Shown piece after piece: positions 23,111 to 31,802 of a DNA stretch of 45,068 bases. The translations under genes and the position numbers were made by a program. The notes below the pieces were generated by a model. The model ran no database searches. It was not told where the DNA came from and worked only from the letters and a program-made list of their open reading frames with translations. How positions within the stretch are numbered: position 1 is the stretch's first letter; each line of letters opens with the position of its first letter. Source of the stretch: Planctomycetaceae bacterium (GTDB taxonomy: Bacteria; Planctomycetota; Phycisphaerae; Phycisphaerales; SM1A02); assembly GCA_021297795.1 (NCBI GenBank), contig JAJTGL010000011.1:1-45068 (forward strand), given 5' to 3'.

Positions 23111-24067
23111 TCAGCTCGCCTTCTTCTTCACCGGCAGCTGCACCTCGGACCACTTGATGCGATTCGCGATGTACGGCCCGTTGTAGTGGAAGGCGCGCAC
23201 GTCGCCGGCCACTTCGTACTCCGGGTGCTCCTTGAGCCATGCGTTCAGGAGGCCAAGCCCCTTCTCGACGACGCCGGTGCCGTAGGGGCCGTTCATGCCG
23301 ATCGAGAGCACCTCGACCTCGGGACGGTCGGTCACGAGCACGCTGCCGTCCTTCCCGGTCGGCGCCAGCTCGGTCGTCCGGTAGAGGAAGCTCATCGTCC
23401 ACGACATCGACTCGCCCTGCACGCGCTTGCCCGTCTCGACGTCGAACATGTCGCGGTAGTCCATCTCGACGGGGCTCGTCATCGCGATGTCCTTCTTCTT
23501 GATGTGGTTGAACAGCGGGAAGAAGCCCATGTTCATGCCGGAGGCCGGCGAACCCGACGAGACGAACTCGGCGCGGCGGACGCTCGGGTAGCGCTTGAGA
23601 TCGATCGCGCCCGGCGGCGTCGGCTCGGGGTAACCGGCGGGCAGCGGCGACTCGATGCGCGAGGGTCCGAACCGGTAGACGCCGTCGATGATCTCGATCG
23701 CCGCCTCCTTGTCGCCACCGACGCGCGTGATGAGGCCAGGCGTGCGCACCGCCATCGGCTCGTCGGCACCGGGCTCCGAGGCGCGGCCCGAGTGGCCGTC
23801 GTACGCGGGCTGTTCGGCCGCGGCGGCGGCGGCGGCGCTGCCCGATTCGGTGCTCGCGCCGTCCTTCGCGCCGTCCTTCCCACCTTCCTTCGCGTCACCC
23901 GTGACTGCACCCGTCACCGCACCCGTTACTGCACCAGGGGACGCCTGTCGCGCCGCGGGATTTCCCTGCACGGGCTCGGGGATCTTGTTCGGGTCGCTCT
24001 CGAACGACGCACAGGCGGCGATCGGAAGCGTGACGACGGCGAGAAGGCTCTGGAGGAATCGGGTCAT
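23111..24067 (-). CDS. SOUL-family (heme-binding-like) lipoprotein
   Basis: A 318-residue exported lipoprotein; 'LPIAAC' puts the lipidated Cys at 19 with start at 24067. A low-complexity linker follows (about 30-100, with AVTG three times in a row, then Lys/Gly/Asp and poly-Ala), which suggests a flexible tether. The C-terminal 200 residues are a SOUL domain (PF04832): 'YPSVRRAEFVSSG', 'FFPLFNHIKKKDIAMTSPVEMDY' and 'LNAWLKEHPEYEVAGDVRAFHYNGPYI' are its hallmarks. SOUL proteins bind heme or other hydrophobic ligands; bacterial roles are mostly unproven. An in-frame GTG at 24157 would give 30 extra residues ahead of the signal peptide and is unlikely. No good ribosome site. It is divergent from the ALDH gene. 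Confidence 0.85.
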   Translation of the reverse strand: MTRFLQSLLAVVTLPIAACASFESDPNKIPEPVQGNPAARQASPGAVTGAVTGAVTGDAKEGGKDGAKDGASTESGSAAAAAAAEQPAYDGHSGRASEPGADEPMAVRTPGLITRVGGDKEAAIEIIDGVYRFGPSRIESPLPAGYPEPTPPGAIDLKRYPSVRRAEFVSSGSPASGMNMGFFPLFNHIKKKDIAMTSPVEMDYRDMFDVETGKRVQGESMSWTMSFLYRTTELAPTGKDGSVLVTDRPEVEVLSIGMNGPYGTGVVEKGLGLLNAWLKEHPEYEVAGDVRAFHYNGPYIANRIKWSEVQLPVKKKAS

Positions 24068-24145
24068 GCGCCGGGTTTCGCGGCTCGCCCTCGGCGGATT
24101 CGCCGCGGACGCGGAACAACCCGCCTCGCCATCGGAAGCGCCCGG

Positions 24146-24151
24146 TAGACT
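24146..24151 (+). promoter_or_regulatory. -10-like TAGACT eight bases before the ALDH start
   Basis: TAGACT followed by eight bases and GTG 24160, with no ribosome site between. It is close to the six-base spacing seen at seven other genes and suggests a leaderless or almost leaderless transcript. Confidence 0.4.
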
Positions 24152-24159
24152 CGCCACCC

Positions 24160-25614
24160 GTGACGACCTCTCCCTTCGCCTACGCCCCCGCGCCCGAGAG
24201 CGTGCGGCCGGTGCTGAAGCCCTCCTACGGGCTCTTCATCGGCGGCAAGTTCGTCGAGGCAAAGTCCGGGAAGCGTTTCGCCTCGATCAATCCCGCCACC
24301 GAGCAACCCATCGCCGAAGTGGCCGACGCCGGCGCCGAGGACGTGGCGCGCGCGGTGGCCGCCGCACGCAAGGCGTTTCCGAAGTGGTCGAAGACGAAGC
24401 CCGCCGAGCGCGCGAAGCTCCTCTTCCGGATCGCACGGCGGATCCAGGAGCGTTCGCGCGAGCTCGCGGTGCTCGAGTCGATGGATGGCGGCAAGCCGAT
24501 CAAGGAGTCGCGCGACGACGATCTTCCCCTCGTCGTCCAGCACTTCTTCCACCATGCGGGCTGGTGCGACAAGCTCGCCTACGCGTTCGCAGGCGCCACG
24601 CCGCGGCCGATCGGCGTGTGCGGGCAGATCATCCCGTGGAACTTCCCGCTGATGATGGCCGCGTGGAAACTCGCGCCGGCGCTCGCCTGCGGCAACACGT
24701 GCGTGCTGAAGCCCGCCGAGACCACGCCGATGACGGCGCTCCTTCTCGCCGAGATCCTCGCCGAGTGCGGGCTTCCCGAGGGCGTCGTCAACATCGTGAC
24801 CGGCGGGCCCGACGCGGGCCGCGCGATCACGGCGCTCGCTGGGAAGGGCGTGGACAAGGTGGCGTTCACCGGCTCGACCGAGGTCGGCAAGGCGATCGCG
24901 AAGGCCGTTGCAGGTACGGGCGCCAAGCTCACGCTCGAGCTTGGCGGCAAGAGCCCCAACATCGTCTTCGCCGACGCGGCGCTCGACCAGGCGGTCGAGG
25001 GCGTCGTGAGCGGCATCTGGTTCAACCAGGGCCACGTCTGCTGCGCGGGCTCGCGGCTCTTCGTCGAGGAGTCGATCCACGACGACTTCATCGCGCGGCT
25101 CGAGCGGCGCATGCAGCAGCTCAGGGTCGGCGACCCGCTCGACAAGAACACCGACGTCGGCGCGATCAACTCGAAGGCGCAGCTCGACACGATCCGCCGC
25201 TACCTGAAGGCGGGCTCGGACGAAGGCGCGACGAAGCTCGAGGTCGCGTGCGACCTGCCGAAGAAGGGCTTCTGGTGCCGCCCGACGATCTTCACCGGCG
25301 TGCAGCCGTCGCATACGGTCGCGCGCGAGGAGATCTTCGGACCGGTGCTCGCGGTGATGACCTTCCGCACGCCGGAGGAGGCCGTGCAGCGCGCGAACAA
25401 CACGACGTACGGCCTCTCCGCCGGCGTCTGGACCGAGAAGGCCGCGCGCGCGCTCGAGATGTCGAACCGCCTGACCGCGGGCGTGGTGTGGCTGAACACC
25501 TTCAACCGGTTCGACGCGAGCGCGCCCTTCGGCGGCTACCGCGAGTCGGGCTTCGGTCGCGAGGGTGGCCGACAGGGATTGTCCGCGTACGTCTCGATCG
25601 GAGGTGGACGATGA
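24160..25614 (+). CDS. NAD(P)-dependent aldehyde dehydrogenase, catalytic half of a split ALDH16-like enzyme
   Basis: A 484-residue ALDH with all active-site features: 'PWNFPLM' (Asn161), 'TGSTEVGK' for the cofactor, general base Glu260 in 'ELGGKSPNI', catalytic Cys294 in 'GHVCCAGSR', and 'EEIFGPV'. It oxidises an aldehyde to the acid in the cytoplasm; acetaldehyde from DeoC is one plausible substrate. The stop overlaps the start of the next gene (ATGA), which encodes a half-length ALDH-like protein without catalytic residues. Together, 484 + 295 residues match the size and domain order of bacterial ALDH16 (catalytic ALDH plus pseudo-ALDH domain), here as two chains. Start is GTG 24160. Confidence 0.95.
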   Translation: MTTSPFAYAPAPESVRPVLKPSYGLFIGGKFVEAKSGKRFASINPATEQPIAEVADAGAEDVARAVAAARKAFPKWSKTKPAERAKLLFRIARRIQERSRELAVLESMDGGKPIKESRDDDLPLVVQHFFHHAGWCDKLAYAFAGATPRPIGVCGQIIPWNFPLMMAAWKLAPALACGNTCVLKPAETTPMTALLLAEILAECGLPEGVVNIVTGGPDAGRAITALAGKGVDKVAFTGSTEVGKAIAKAVAGTGAKLTLELGGKSPNIVFADAALDQAVEGVVSGIWFNQGHVCCAGSRLFVEESIHDDFIARLERRMQQLRVGDPLDKNTDVGAINSKAQLDTIRRYLKAGSDEGATKLEVACDLPKKGFWCRPTIFTGVQPSHTVAREEIFGPVLAVMTFRTPEEAVQRANNTTYGLSAGVWTEKAARALEMSNRLTAGVVWLNTFNRFDASAPFGGYRESGFGREGGRQGLSAYVSIGGGR

Positions 25615-26498
25615 GCGCAGCGGGTTCCGCACGCATCGAGGTCGCGAAGACACTCAAGCTCTACGTGAACGGCGCGTTCCCGCGCAGCGAGAGCGGTCGG
25701 ACGATCCCGGTGAAGGATGCGCGCAAGCGCATCGTCGCGCAGGCATCGCACGCGAGCCGCAAGGACTTGCGCGACGCCGTCGAGGCCGCGAACGCCGCGC
25801 AGCCGAAGTGGGCCGCGGCCACCGCGTACAACCGTGGTCAGGTGGTCTACCGGCTCGCCGAGATGCTCGAGGCGCGGCGCGCCGAGTTCGTGTCGCTGAT
25901 CGTCTCGATCGAGGGTCGCTCGAAGGCCGACGCCACGCGCGAGATCGATCGCGCGATCGACCGCTGCGTCTGCTACGCGGGCTGGACCGACAAGATCGCG
26001 TCCATCCTCGGGGGCAAGCAGCCGGTCGCGGGACCGTACTTCGTCTTCTCGATGCCCGAGGCGATGGGAACCGTCGCGGTGGTCGTGCCCGATGGCGCGC
26101 AGCTCCTCGCGATCGTGTCGCTCGTCCTTCCGGTGATCGCGGCGGGGAACTCGGCGATCGTGATCGCGCCGATCGGCGCCAACGCGCCGCTTGCGATCGC
26201 CTTCGCGGAGGCCGTCGCGACGAGCGACGTGCCCGCGGGCATCGTCAACGTGCTCACCGGCATGCGCAGCGAGCTCGCTCCGTGGATCGCCTCGCACCGC
26301 GACATCGCGGGCGTGGCGGGTGCGCAGCTTCCGGCCGCCGAGGCCGCCGCGCTCGAGGCGGGCGCCGCGGAGAACCTCAAGCGCGTCGCGCTCTTCCGAG
26401 ATGCGCCGAAGTTCGACGACGATGCGTTCTGGCATTCACCCTGGGCGATCCAGCCGTTCGTCGAGATCAAGACCGTCTGGCATCCGAGCGCGCTGTAG
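25611..26498 (+). CDS. Pseudo-ALDH subunit (non-catalytic half of a split ALDH16-like enzyme)
   Basis: A 295-residue protein that aligns with the N-terminal cofactor and oligomerisation parts of ALDHs: 'LKLYVNGAFPRSESGRTIPV', 'AAQPKWAAATAYNRGQVVYRLAEMLEARRAEF', 'EAMGTVAVVVPDGAQLLAIVSLVLPVIAAGNSAIVI' and 'PAGIVNVLTG'. It then skips the catalytic domain altogether: no 'ELGGK' Glu and no active-site Cys. It ends 'WAIQPFVEIKTVWHPSAL'. The end fits the second, non-catalytic domain of ALDH16 proteins, so I do not regard it as a broken gene; the frame is clean and it overlaps the catalytic ALDH by four bases (ATGA), so they are translationally coupled. It probably completes the oligomer. Confidence 0.85.
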   Translation: MSAAGSARIEVAKTLKLYVNGAFPRSESGRTIPVKDARKRIVAQASHASRKDLRDAVEAANAAQPKWAAATAYNRGQVVYRLAEMLEARRAEFVSLIVSIEGRSKADATREIDRAIDRCVCYAGWTDKIASILGGKQPVAGPYFVFSMPEAMGTVAVVVPDGAQLLAIVSLVLPVIAAGNSAIVIAPIGANAPLAIAFAEAVATSDVPAGIVNVLTGMRSELAPWIASHRDIAGVAGAQLPAAEAAALEAGAAENLKRVALFRDAPKFDDDAFWHSPWAIQPFVEIKTVWHPSAL

Positions 26499-26538
26499 CC
26501 GCGCGGATCGCGACGGGCGGAGCGAGGGTGCGTGCCCG

Positions 26539-26964
26539 ATGTCGATCGACCTCAAGCCCATCCTCGCGTTCCTGGGCCTCCTCGCCGTCGAGATCTACCT
26601 CGGCTCGATCGTCGTCGAGCGGATGGCGATCAACGCCCGCGCGCGGACGACGACCGCGACCGTCACCAACGAGCCCGAGTACGTCGTCCAGAAGCGCGTC
26701 GGGCGGAACAGCTTCCTCCAGGACGCCGGCTACCAGTTCATGTACCGGTACGAGGTCGACGGGCGAACGTACGCCGCCTCCGGCTTCCATCCCGAGAAGC
26801 CTGTCGCGACCCTGACGATCTACTACGACTCGAGCGCACCCTCGGTGAGCCGCGCACAGCCCGAGCAGACGAACGGCATCGCGCTCTTCATGGTGTTCGT
26901 GGGGATCGGCCTCGCCTACAACGCGTGGCGCATCGACTGGCGCGGCCTCCTCGGCCGAGGGTAG
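26539..26964 (+). CDS. DUF3592 membrane protein
   Basis: A 141-residue protein with a membrane helix at about 7-26 (ILAFLGLLAVEIYLGSIVV), a central beta domain ('TTTATVTNEPEYVV', 'YQFMYRYEVDGRTYAASGFHPEKPVATLTIYYDSSAPS') and a second helix at about 115-132 ('IALFMVFVGIGLAYNAW'). This helix-OB-like domain-helix plan is that of DUF3592; the role is unknown. It follows the pseudo-ALDH gene by 40 bases, probably in the same transcript, and its stop is one base away from the stop of the convergent GH35-like gene. The start is the ATG at 26539 with GAGGG upstream at a long spacing. Confidence 0.75.
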   Translation: MSIDLKPILAFLGLLAVEIYLGSIVVERMAINARARTTTATVTNEPEYVVQKRVGRNSFLQDAGYQFMYRYEVDGRTYAASGFHPEKPVATLTIYYDSSAPSVSRAQPEQTNGIALFMVFVGIGLAYNAWRIDWRGLLGRG

Positions 26965-26965
26965 A

Positions 26966-29704
26966 TCACGGCGCCGCGTGCGCCGGTCCGAGCGACACGA
27001 GCGGCATCTCGCCATCGGGTTCGAACGCGACGATCTCGTTCTCGCCGGCGCGGAGCATCGACGCCGACAGCCGCAGCGTGCGCCGCAACATCACGCGCTT
27101 TCCCGTGCCGTTGCCGTTGCCATTCGTCCTGCCCTGACGCGCACCGCTCGCGCCGTCGAGCACCATCGCGGGCGCGCCGTTCACGAGGATCGTCGCGACC
27201 GAATCGGCCGGATGATCGACCACGAGCTCGAGCGCATCGCCGTCGGCGGGCGACGCCAGCGCGAACGTCCAGCGGAACCACGTGGGCGCGCCCGACACAG
27301 GGGCCTTCGCGCGCCGCGCGATCGGCTCCGCGAGCGACCAGCTCGACGGCGGCTCCACGCGCGCAAACGACCAGCCGGCGTCGACGCCACCCACGACATC
27401 GAGGAACTCCGTTTCCTTCGCCAGTGCGCGCAGCAGCCCCTCGTCGAGCACGACGTCGCCGATCGGATCGATCACGAGCTCGTTCTCGCCCGGTACATAC
27501 TTGATGTTGCGCCCCTTCGCGGGCTTCTCGCCCTTCGGCGTCGGCGCCGGTCGCATCGGCGCGAGCCGGGTGCCATCGAGCGTGAACTCGGTGCGACCGC
27601 GGAGGTCGACGTCGAGCAGCTCCCCGTTCAACCGGAGTGCGTGTCCGAGCTGATCGTGCCCCTCGAGCGTCCACCGCTCGGGAAACCGCACGACCGCGGC
27701 ACGATCGCGCGCCGCGAACGTCCATCGCACCGTGCGTCGACCGGCCATGCCTCCGCGTACGTCGTACCCCCACGCGAAGCGACCGATGCGCGTCGCATCG
27801 ACGTCCGCGGGCTCGATCATCTGGGCCTTCACGCCCTTGAGCGGTGCGATCTCCTCGATCGGTCCCCACGCGCCCATGCGCTCATCGCGATGTCCTCCCG
27901 AGGCGAGCAGGCCATCGACGCGCGCCTCGAGCACCCACATGTGCTCCTTCGCCGCGCCGTTCTTTGCGCCGTTCTTCACGCCGTTCTGTCCGGCGGCACG
28001 CGCGGGCAGCAGCGTGGAACGGCGCTCGGCGCCGATCCCTCCGAGCATCGAGGCACGCACGTCGTGCCCCGTCTTGGCGGGAGGGATGAAGCGCGCGGCG
28101 TAGAACCCGTGCATCGACTCGATGCCGTAGGCGCCGAGCGATGCCGGCGACACGACACGCGCGAATCGAGGATGCGTTCCGTCGAGGTAGCCGGCCTCGA
28201 CGAGCCGCATCGGTGCGCCAAGCGATGGAACGTCGGTGGCTGCGCCCGGTTTCGCCGCTGTCGCGACGGTCTTCACCCGAGCGACCGAGCCATCACGCGC
28301 GATGCGGGCGACGAGGGCACCGGCTCGATCCACGAACTCGATCGCGTCGGCCGCGATGCCCACGCCTTCGGCGACCCCGTTCGTCACAAGCGCGATGCGC
28401 AGCGCGCGCACCTTCGTGAGCTTCGGCGCGCCTCCGTCGGCAGGCACCGTCAGTTGCGCGGTGCTGCCATCGACCTTCACCGAGACCTTCGACCGCGCCG
28501 CCCCCGCGACGACGACGATGTCGCCGAGAAGCGCCACGAGCGAGCCGCTGCAGTGTTCGAGGCGGGATGCGCCGATCGCAAGGCCCGACCCTCGCGCCTC
28601 GAACGTCGCGCGGCGAGGCTCCGCATCGGCTCCGGCGCCGGTCTTGCGCGACGCGCGCTTGCCGCCACGCGACGATCCAGCAGGCGAACACCCCTCGTCG
28701 ACCACGATCTCGAGCCGTGCGCCGCCCGCGCCCTCGAGCGTCGAGCGCACTGCACCCGTCGTATCCATGTCCTGCGCGACGGGAAGCATGCCGGCGATGT
28801 GATCGGCGAACGTCGGCGCGAAGACGAGCGACCGTCGCATCGGGAAGAGGTCCTTCGCAGCGATCTCGGCGCAGCCTCGTGCGGCGGTCGCATCGACGTG
28901 GCGCGTCGCGAGCACCTCGCAGACGAAGTCGGCGCGCGCGGCGATCGACTGCGCGGCCACGTCGGCGGCAGGAACATCGGCGTCGAACAGAAGCACCGGT
29001 GGCGCCGACGTGCGCAGCTGGCGGAGTTCGCCGGCCGTGCGCGCGATGTCGACCGCACCACGCCAGGCATCGATCGCGCCTTCATGCGTGTACCAGCCGT
29101 TGTTCGCCGTCACGAGCGGGACATTGATCCCGATCTCGCGTGCGTAGCGGACGAGCGCGCCGAAGTACGCCTCGCCGACATCGCCGTCGAGACATCGCCA
29201 GTCGTCCTCGATACCCACCGCGATCACGGGGTGCGGCTCGCCTCCGCCGGTGCGGGTGGCCTGGAGATCGACGAACTGCGGCGCAACCGCGCGCCAGAAC
29301 TTCGTCACCCGCGCGAGGAACTCGGGGCTCGCCTCGCGCACGCCCGGCCCGACTCGGTCGCGCAGCCAGCCCGGCAACCCTCCCCGCGCAAACGAACCGC
29401 CCACGCAGGGACCGATCCGGAGGATCACCCGAAGGCCTTCCGCTCCCGCAAGCCGAACCGCCGTGCGCACGTCGCACGCTCCCTCGAAGACGAATCGGTC
29501 GGGTGTCGGCTCGTGCAGCGCCCATGGCAGCCGGATCACGACGGTGTTGAACCCGGCATGGCGCAGCCGGGCGAGCTCCGCCCCCCAGCGGACGGGGTCG
29601 ATGAGCGTCGCGTCGAACGCCGCTCCGGAAATCGACAGCCGGGTGGCTCTCGTGCGGGCGCCATCGAGGAGGAAACTCAGGGAGTCGTAGGAAACGGCAG
29701 GCAT
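26966..29704 (-). CDS. GH35 beta-galactosidase-like protein with substituted catalytic glutamates
   Basis: A 912-residue protein whose first 250 residues follow the GH35 barrel: 'RWGAELARLRHAGFNTVVIRLPWALHEPTPDRFVFEG', 'AEGLRVILRIGPCVGGSFARGGLPGWLRD', 'YFGALVRYAREIGINVPLVTANNGW'. The acid/base motif, normally ENE, reads Glu166-Asp167-Asp168, and the nucleophile Glu of 'xxEFWxGW' is replaced around Asp241 ('LLFDADVPAAD'). Asp for Glu at both sites makes ordinary retaining galactosidase action unlikely. Several beta-sandwich domains follow; two short Asn/Gly/Lys-rich runs lie at about 610-625 and 875-885. The frame continues 59 codons upstream, but barrel homology starts just after Met at 29704. 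No signal peptide, so probably cytoplasmic or exported by an unusual route. Confidence 0.7.
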   Translation of the reverse strand: MPAVSYDSLSFLLDGARTRATRLSISGAAFDATLIDPVRWGAELARLRHAGFNTVVIRLPWALHEPTPDRFVFEGACDVRTAVRLAGAEGLRVILRIGPCVGGSFARGGLPGWLRDRVGPGVREASPEFLARVTKFWRAVAPQFVDLQATRTGGGEPHPVIAVGIEDDWRCLDGDVGEAYFGALVRYAREIGINVPLVTANNGWYTHEGAIDAWRGAVDIARTAGELRQLRTSAPPVLLFDADVPAADVAAQSIAARADFVCEVLATRHVDATAARGCAEIAAKDLFPMRRSLVFAPTFADHIAGMLPVAQDMDTTGAVRSTLEGAGGARLEIVVDEGCSPAGSSRGGKRASRKTGAGADAEPRRATFEARGSGLAIGASRLEHCSGSLVALLGDIVVVAGAARSKVSVKVDGSTAQLTVPADGGAPKLTKVRALRIALVTNGVAEGVGIAADAIEFVDRAGALVARIARDGSVARVKTVATAAKPGAATDVPSLGAPMRLVEAGYLDGTHPRFARVVSPASLGAYGIESMHGFYAARFIPPAKTGHDVRASMLGGIGAERRSTLLPARAAGQNGVKNGAKNGAAKEHMWVLEARVDGLLASGGHRDERMGAWGPIEEIAPLKGVKAQMIEPADVDATRIGRFAWGYDVRGGMAGRRTVRWTFAARDRAAVVRFPERWTLEGHDQLGHALRLNGELLDVDLRGRTEFTLDGTRLAPMRPAPTPKGEKPAKGRNIKYVPGENELVIDPIGDVVLDEGLLRALAKETEFLDVVGGVDAGWSFARVEPPSSWSLAEPIARRAKAPVSGAPTWFRWTFALASPADGDALELVVDHPADSVATILVNGAPAMVLDGASGARQGRTNGNGNGTGKRVMLRRTLRLSASMLRAGENEIVAFEPDGEMPLVSLGPAHAAP

Positions 29705-29914
29705 CGATGGCAGTTCCGGCGGGCGAAGCGCGTTGTTCGTACCCTGACGCGCTTGGACGCACCGCGGACAGGAAGTCGGACCCGGACTCTCGCAGATTCG
29801 TGATGCGCGGGCAAAAAGGGGGGCATCCCCAACCGTGTAGCCGACGAACGACGCAGCGCGTCCGGGGTTTCTCCGGTACACCTTCCCCCGGCCCCCGTTT
29901 CAGCCAGAACCCGC

Positions 29915-31753
29915 ATGGATCCCACCGAATCACGACATCGGCGCGCGCTGCCCACCATTCTGGTGCGCTCGCACTACGCCGCCCATGCGCTTTCGAGCGT
30001 GATCGGCACGACCACGCTCCTGGGTGCGGCGTCCTTCCTGGCCTGTGGATTGGGCTGTGAATCAGGCCTTCGGTCGATCGACCGATCCACCACCGCCAAG
30101 CTGCGCGAGAGCGCCGAGGCGATGGGCGGTGGCGCGATCTACCCCGAAATCGACCCATCTCGATACGAAAGCGGTTCGTTCTTCCCCGATTTCCCAAAGG
30201 ATGTCGATCGACCCGCCACCGTCAACCCCCCTGCCAACGAGCTCAGTTTCGAGGCGATCCCCGCGACCGAAGAGGACGCCGAGAGCATCGCGGCGCGTTT
30301 CCGCAAGATGGCCGAAGGCGACCCGAACGCCCGGGTGTTCAGTTTCGACGACTCCGTCAGCTACGCGATCCAGCACGCGGACGAGTACCTGACCGCGGAG
30401 GAGGCGTACCTCATCGTCGCCATCCGGCTGCTCATCGAGGAGCACCGCTGGACCCCGCTCCCGGCGAACGTGACGAGCCTCAACTTCGCGAGTGACGGCA
30501 CGAACGGCCGCTTCAACAACGCGCTCTCGATCGTCAACGATCTCGGGGTGTCGCAGCGGCTGCCCTTCGGCGGCGAGGTGAGCGCCGGTTTCGTGGTGGC
30601 CGCGACGCAGCAGCTCGACGACTACCTCAGCAACAATGACACCCAGTCGGCCGACATCGTGCTCGAGGCCGCGATCCCCCTCCTGCGCGGGTTCGGCGAC
30701 GTCGCGCTCGAGCCGCTGATCCAGCAGCGGCGCAACCTGGTCTACGCCGCGCGCGAGTTCGAGCAGTTCCGCCGCGACTTCTTCTTCGACCTCGCCAACG
30801 ACTACCTCGGACTCGTGCTGCAGCTCCAGGCGATCGCGAACGCCGAGCGGCAGGTCGAGCGCAGCGCCGCCGTCGAGGCGCGCACGAAGGCGCTCGTCGA
30901 CAGCGGCCGCACCGAGCCGTTCCAGGCCGACCTCGCCATCCAGAACACGCTGTTCGCACTCGACCGCCTGACGACGCAGCGCGAGGTGTACCGACTCTCG
31001 CTCGACCGCTTCAAGGCGCGCATCGGCATGCCCGTCGACGAACCGATCCAGCTCGAACCGACGAAGTTCAAGCTGCCGGTGCCGGTGATCGATCCGGAGC
31101 GTGCGCTCGACCTCGCCTTCCGCTACCGGCTCGACCTCCAGACGTCGCGCGATCTCGTCGACGACTTCGCGCGCAAGGTCGACGTCGCGCGCAACAACCT
31201 GCTCGGCGACCTCGACCTTCTGCTCGCGAACAACCTGCCGACCGATCCGAACGAGCTGCAGTCGGGCCTCGACTTCTCGCCGGGCGACGACGAGTTCTCG
31301 GCGGCGCTCGTCTTCTCGATGCCGCTCGATCGCGTCACCGAGGACCTGCAGCTCCGTCAGGCGCAGATCCTGCTCGAGCAGTCGAAGCGACAGTACTTCC
31401 AGCGGCGCGACGACGCCGCCGTGGCGGTGCGCCAGTCTGCGCGCGGCATCGAGACCGCGCAGTTCAGCCTGGTGATCCAGGAGAAGAACGTCGAGGCCGC
31501 GATGAACCGTCAGGCCGCGATCGACGCCGCGCCCGACCGCGCGACCGCACGCGATCGCACCGAGGCCGTCGACCAGCTGCGCCGTGCGCAGGACTCGCTC
31601 GACAGCGCGCGCAAGAACCTGCAGGTCGCGATCCTGCGGTACCTGAACACGACCGGACAGATGCGCATCGCGCCCGACGGGCGGCTGATCCCGCTGCCCG
31701 GCATGGATGTCGGCGAGGACATCGGCCCCGGCATCATCGATACGAGCCCGTGA
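29915..31753 (+). CDS. TolC-family outer-membrane efflux protein
   Basis: A 612-residue protein with a hydrophobic N-terminus (about 26-48) ending 'FLACGLGCESG', a probable lipoprotein signal (Cys44 or Cys48). An acidic linker (60-150) precedes two TolC repeats of long coiled helices with beta strands: 'NDLGVSQRLPFGGEVSAGFVVAATQQ', 'AAIPLLRGFGDVALEPLIQQRRNLVYAAREFEQFRRDFFFDLANDYLGLV', 'FSAALVFSMPLDRVTEDLQLRQAQILLEQSKRQYFQRRDD'. TolC trimers form the channel through the outer membrane. The adaptor gene follows 49 bases later. A TACACC box with GGG-rich leader is some 35 bases upstream of the start, uncertain as a promoter. It is divergent from the GH35-like gene. Confidence 0.85.
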   Translation: MDPTESRHRRALPTILVRSHYAAHALSSVIGTTTLLGAASFLACGLGCESGLRSIDRSTTAKLRESAEAMGGGAIYPEIDPSRYESGSFFPDFPKDVDRPATVNPPANELSFEAIPATEEDAESIAARFRKMAEGDPNARVFSFDDSVSYAIQHADEYLTAEEAYLIVAIRLLIEEHRWTPLPANVTSLNFASDGTNGRFNNALSIVNDLGVSQRLPFGGEVSAGFVVAATQQLDDYLSNNDTQSADIVLEAAIPLLRGFGDVALEPLIQQRRNLVYAAREFEQFRRDFFFDLANDYLGLVLQLQAIANAERQVERSAAVEARTKALVDSGRTEPFQADLAIQNTLFALDRLTTQREVYRLSLDRFKARIGMPVDEPIQLEPTKFKLPVPVIDPERALDLAFRYRLDLQTSRDLVDDFARKVDVARNNLLGDLDLLLANNLPTDPNELQSGLDFSPGDDEFSAALVFSMPLDRVTEDLQLRQAQILLEQSKRQYFQRRDDAAVAVRQSARGIETAQFSLVIQEKNVEAAMNRQAAIDAAPDRATARDRTEAVDQLRRAQDSLDSARKNLQVAILRYLNTTGQMRIAPDGRLIPLPGMDVGEDIGPGIIDTSP

Positions 31754-31802
31754 ACGACCGCATGAAGCGGCCATGCAGAGAAAGAGAAGAGCAGAGAACG
31801 CC

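Noticed and set aside
25611-26498. Pseudogene call for the half-length ALDH
   Set aside because: The frame is intact, overlaps the upstream stop in a coupled way, and its end matches the terminal strand region of ALDH16 pseudo-domains, so it is more likely a real subunit.
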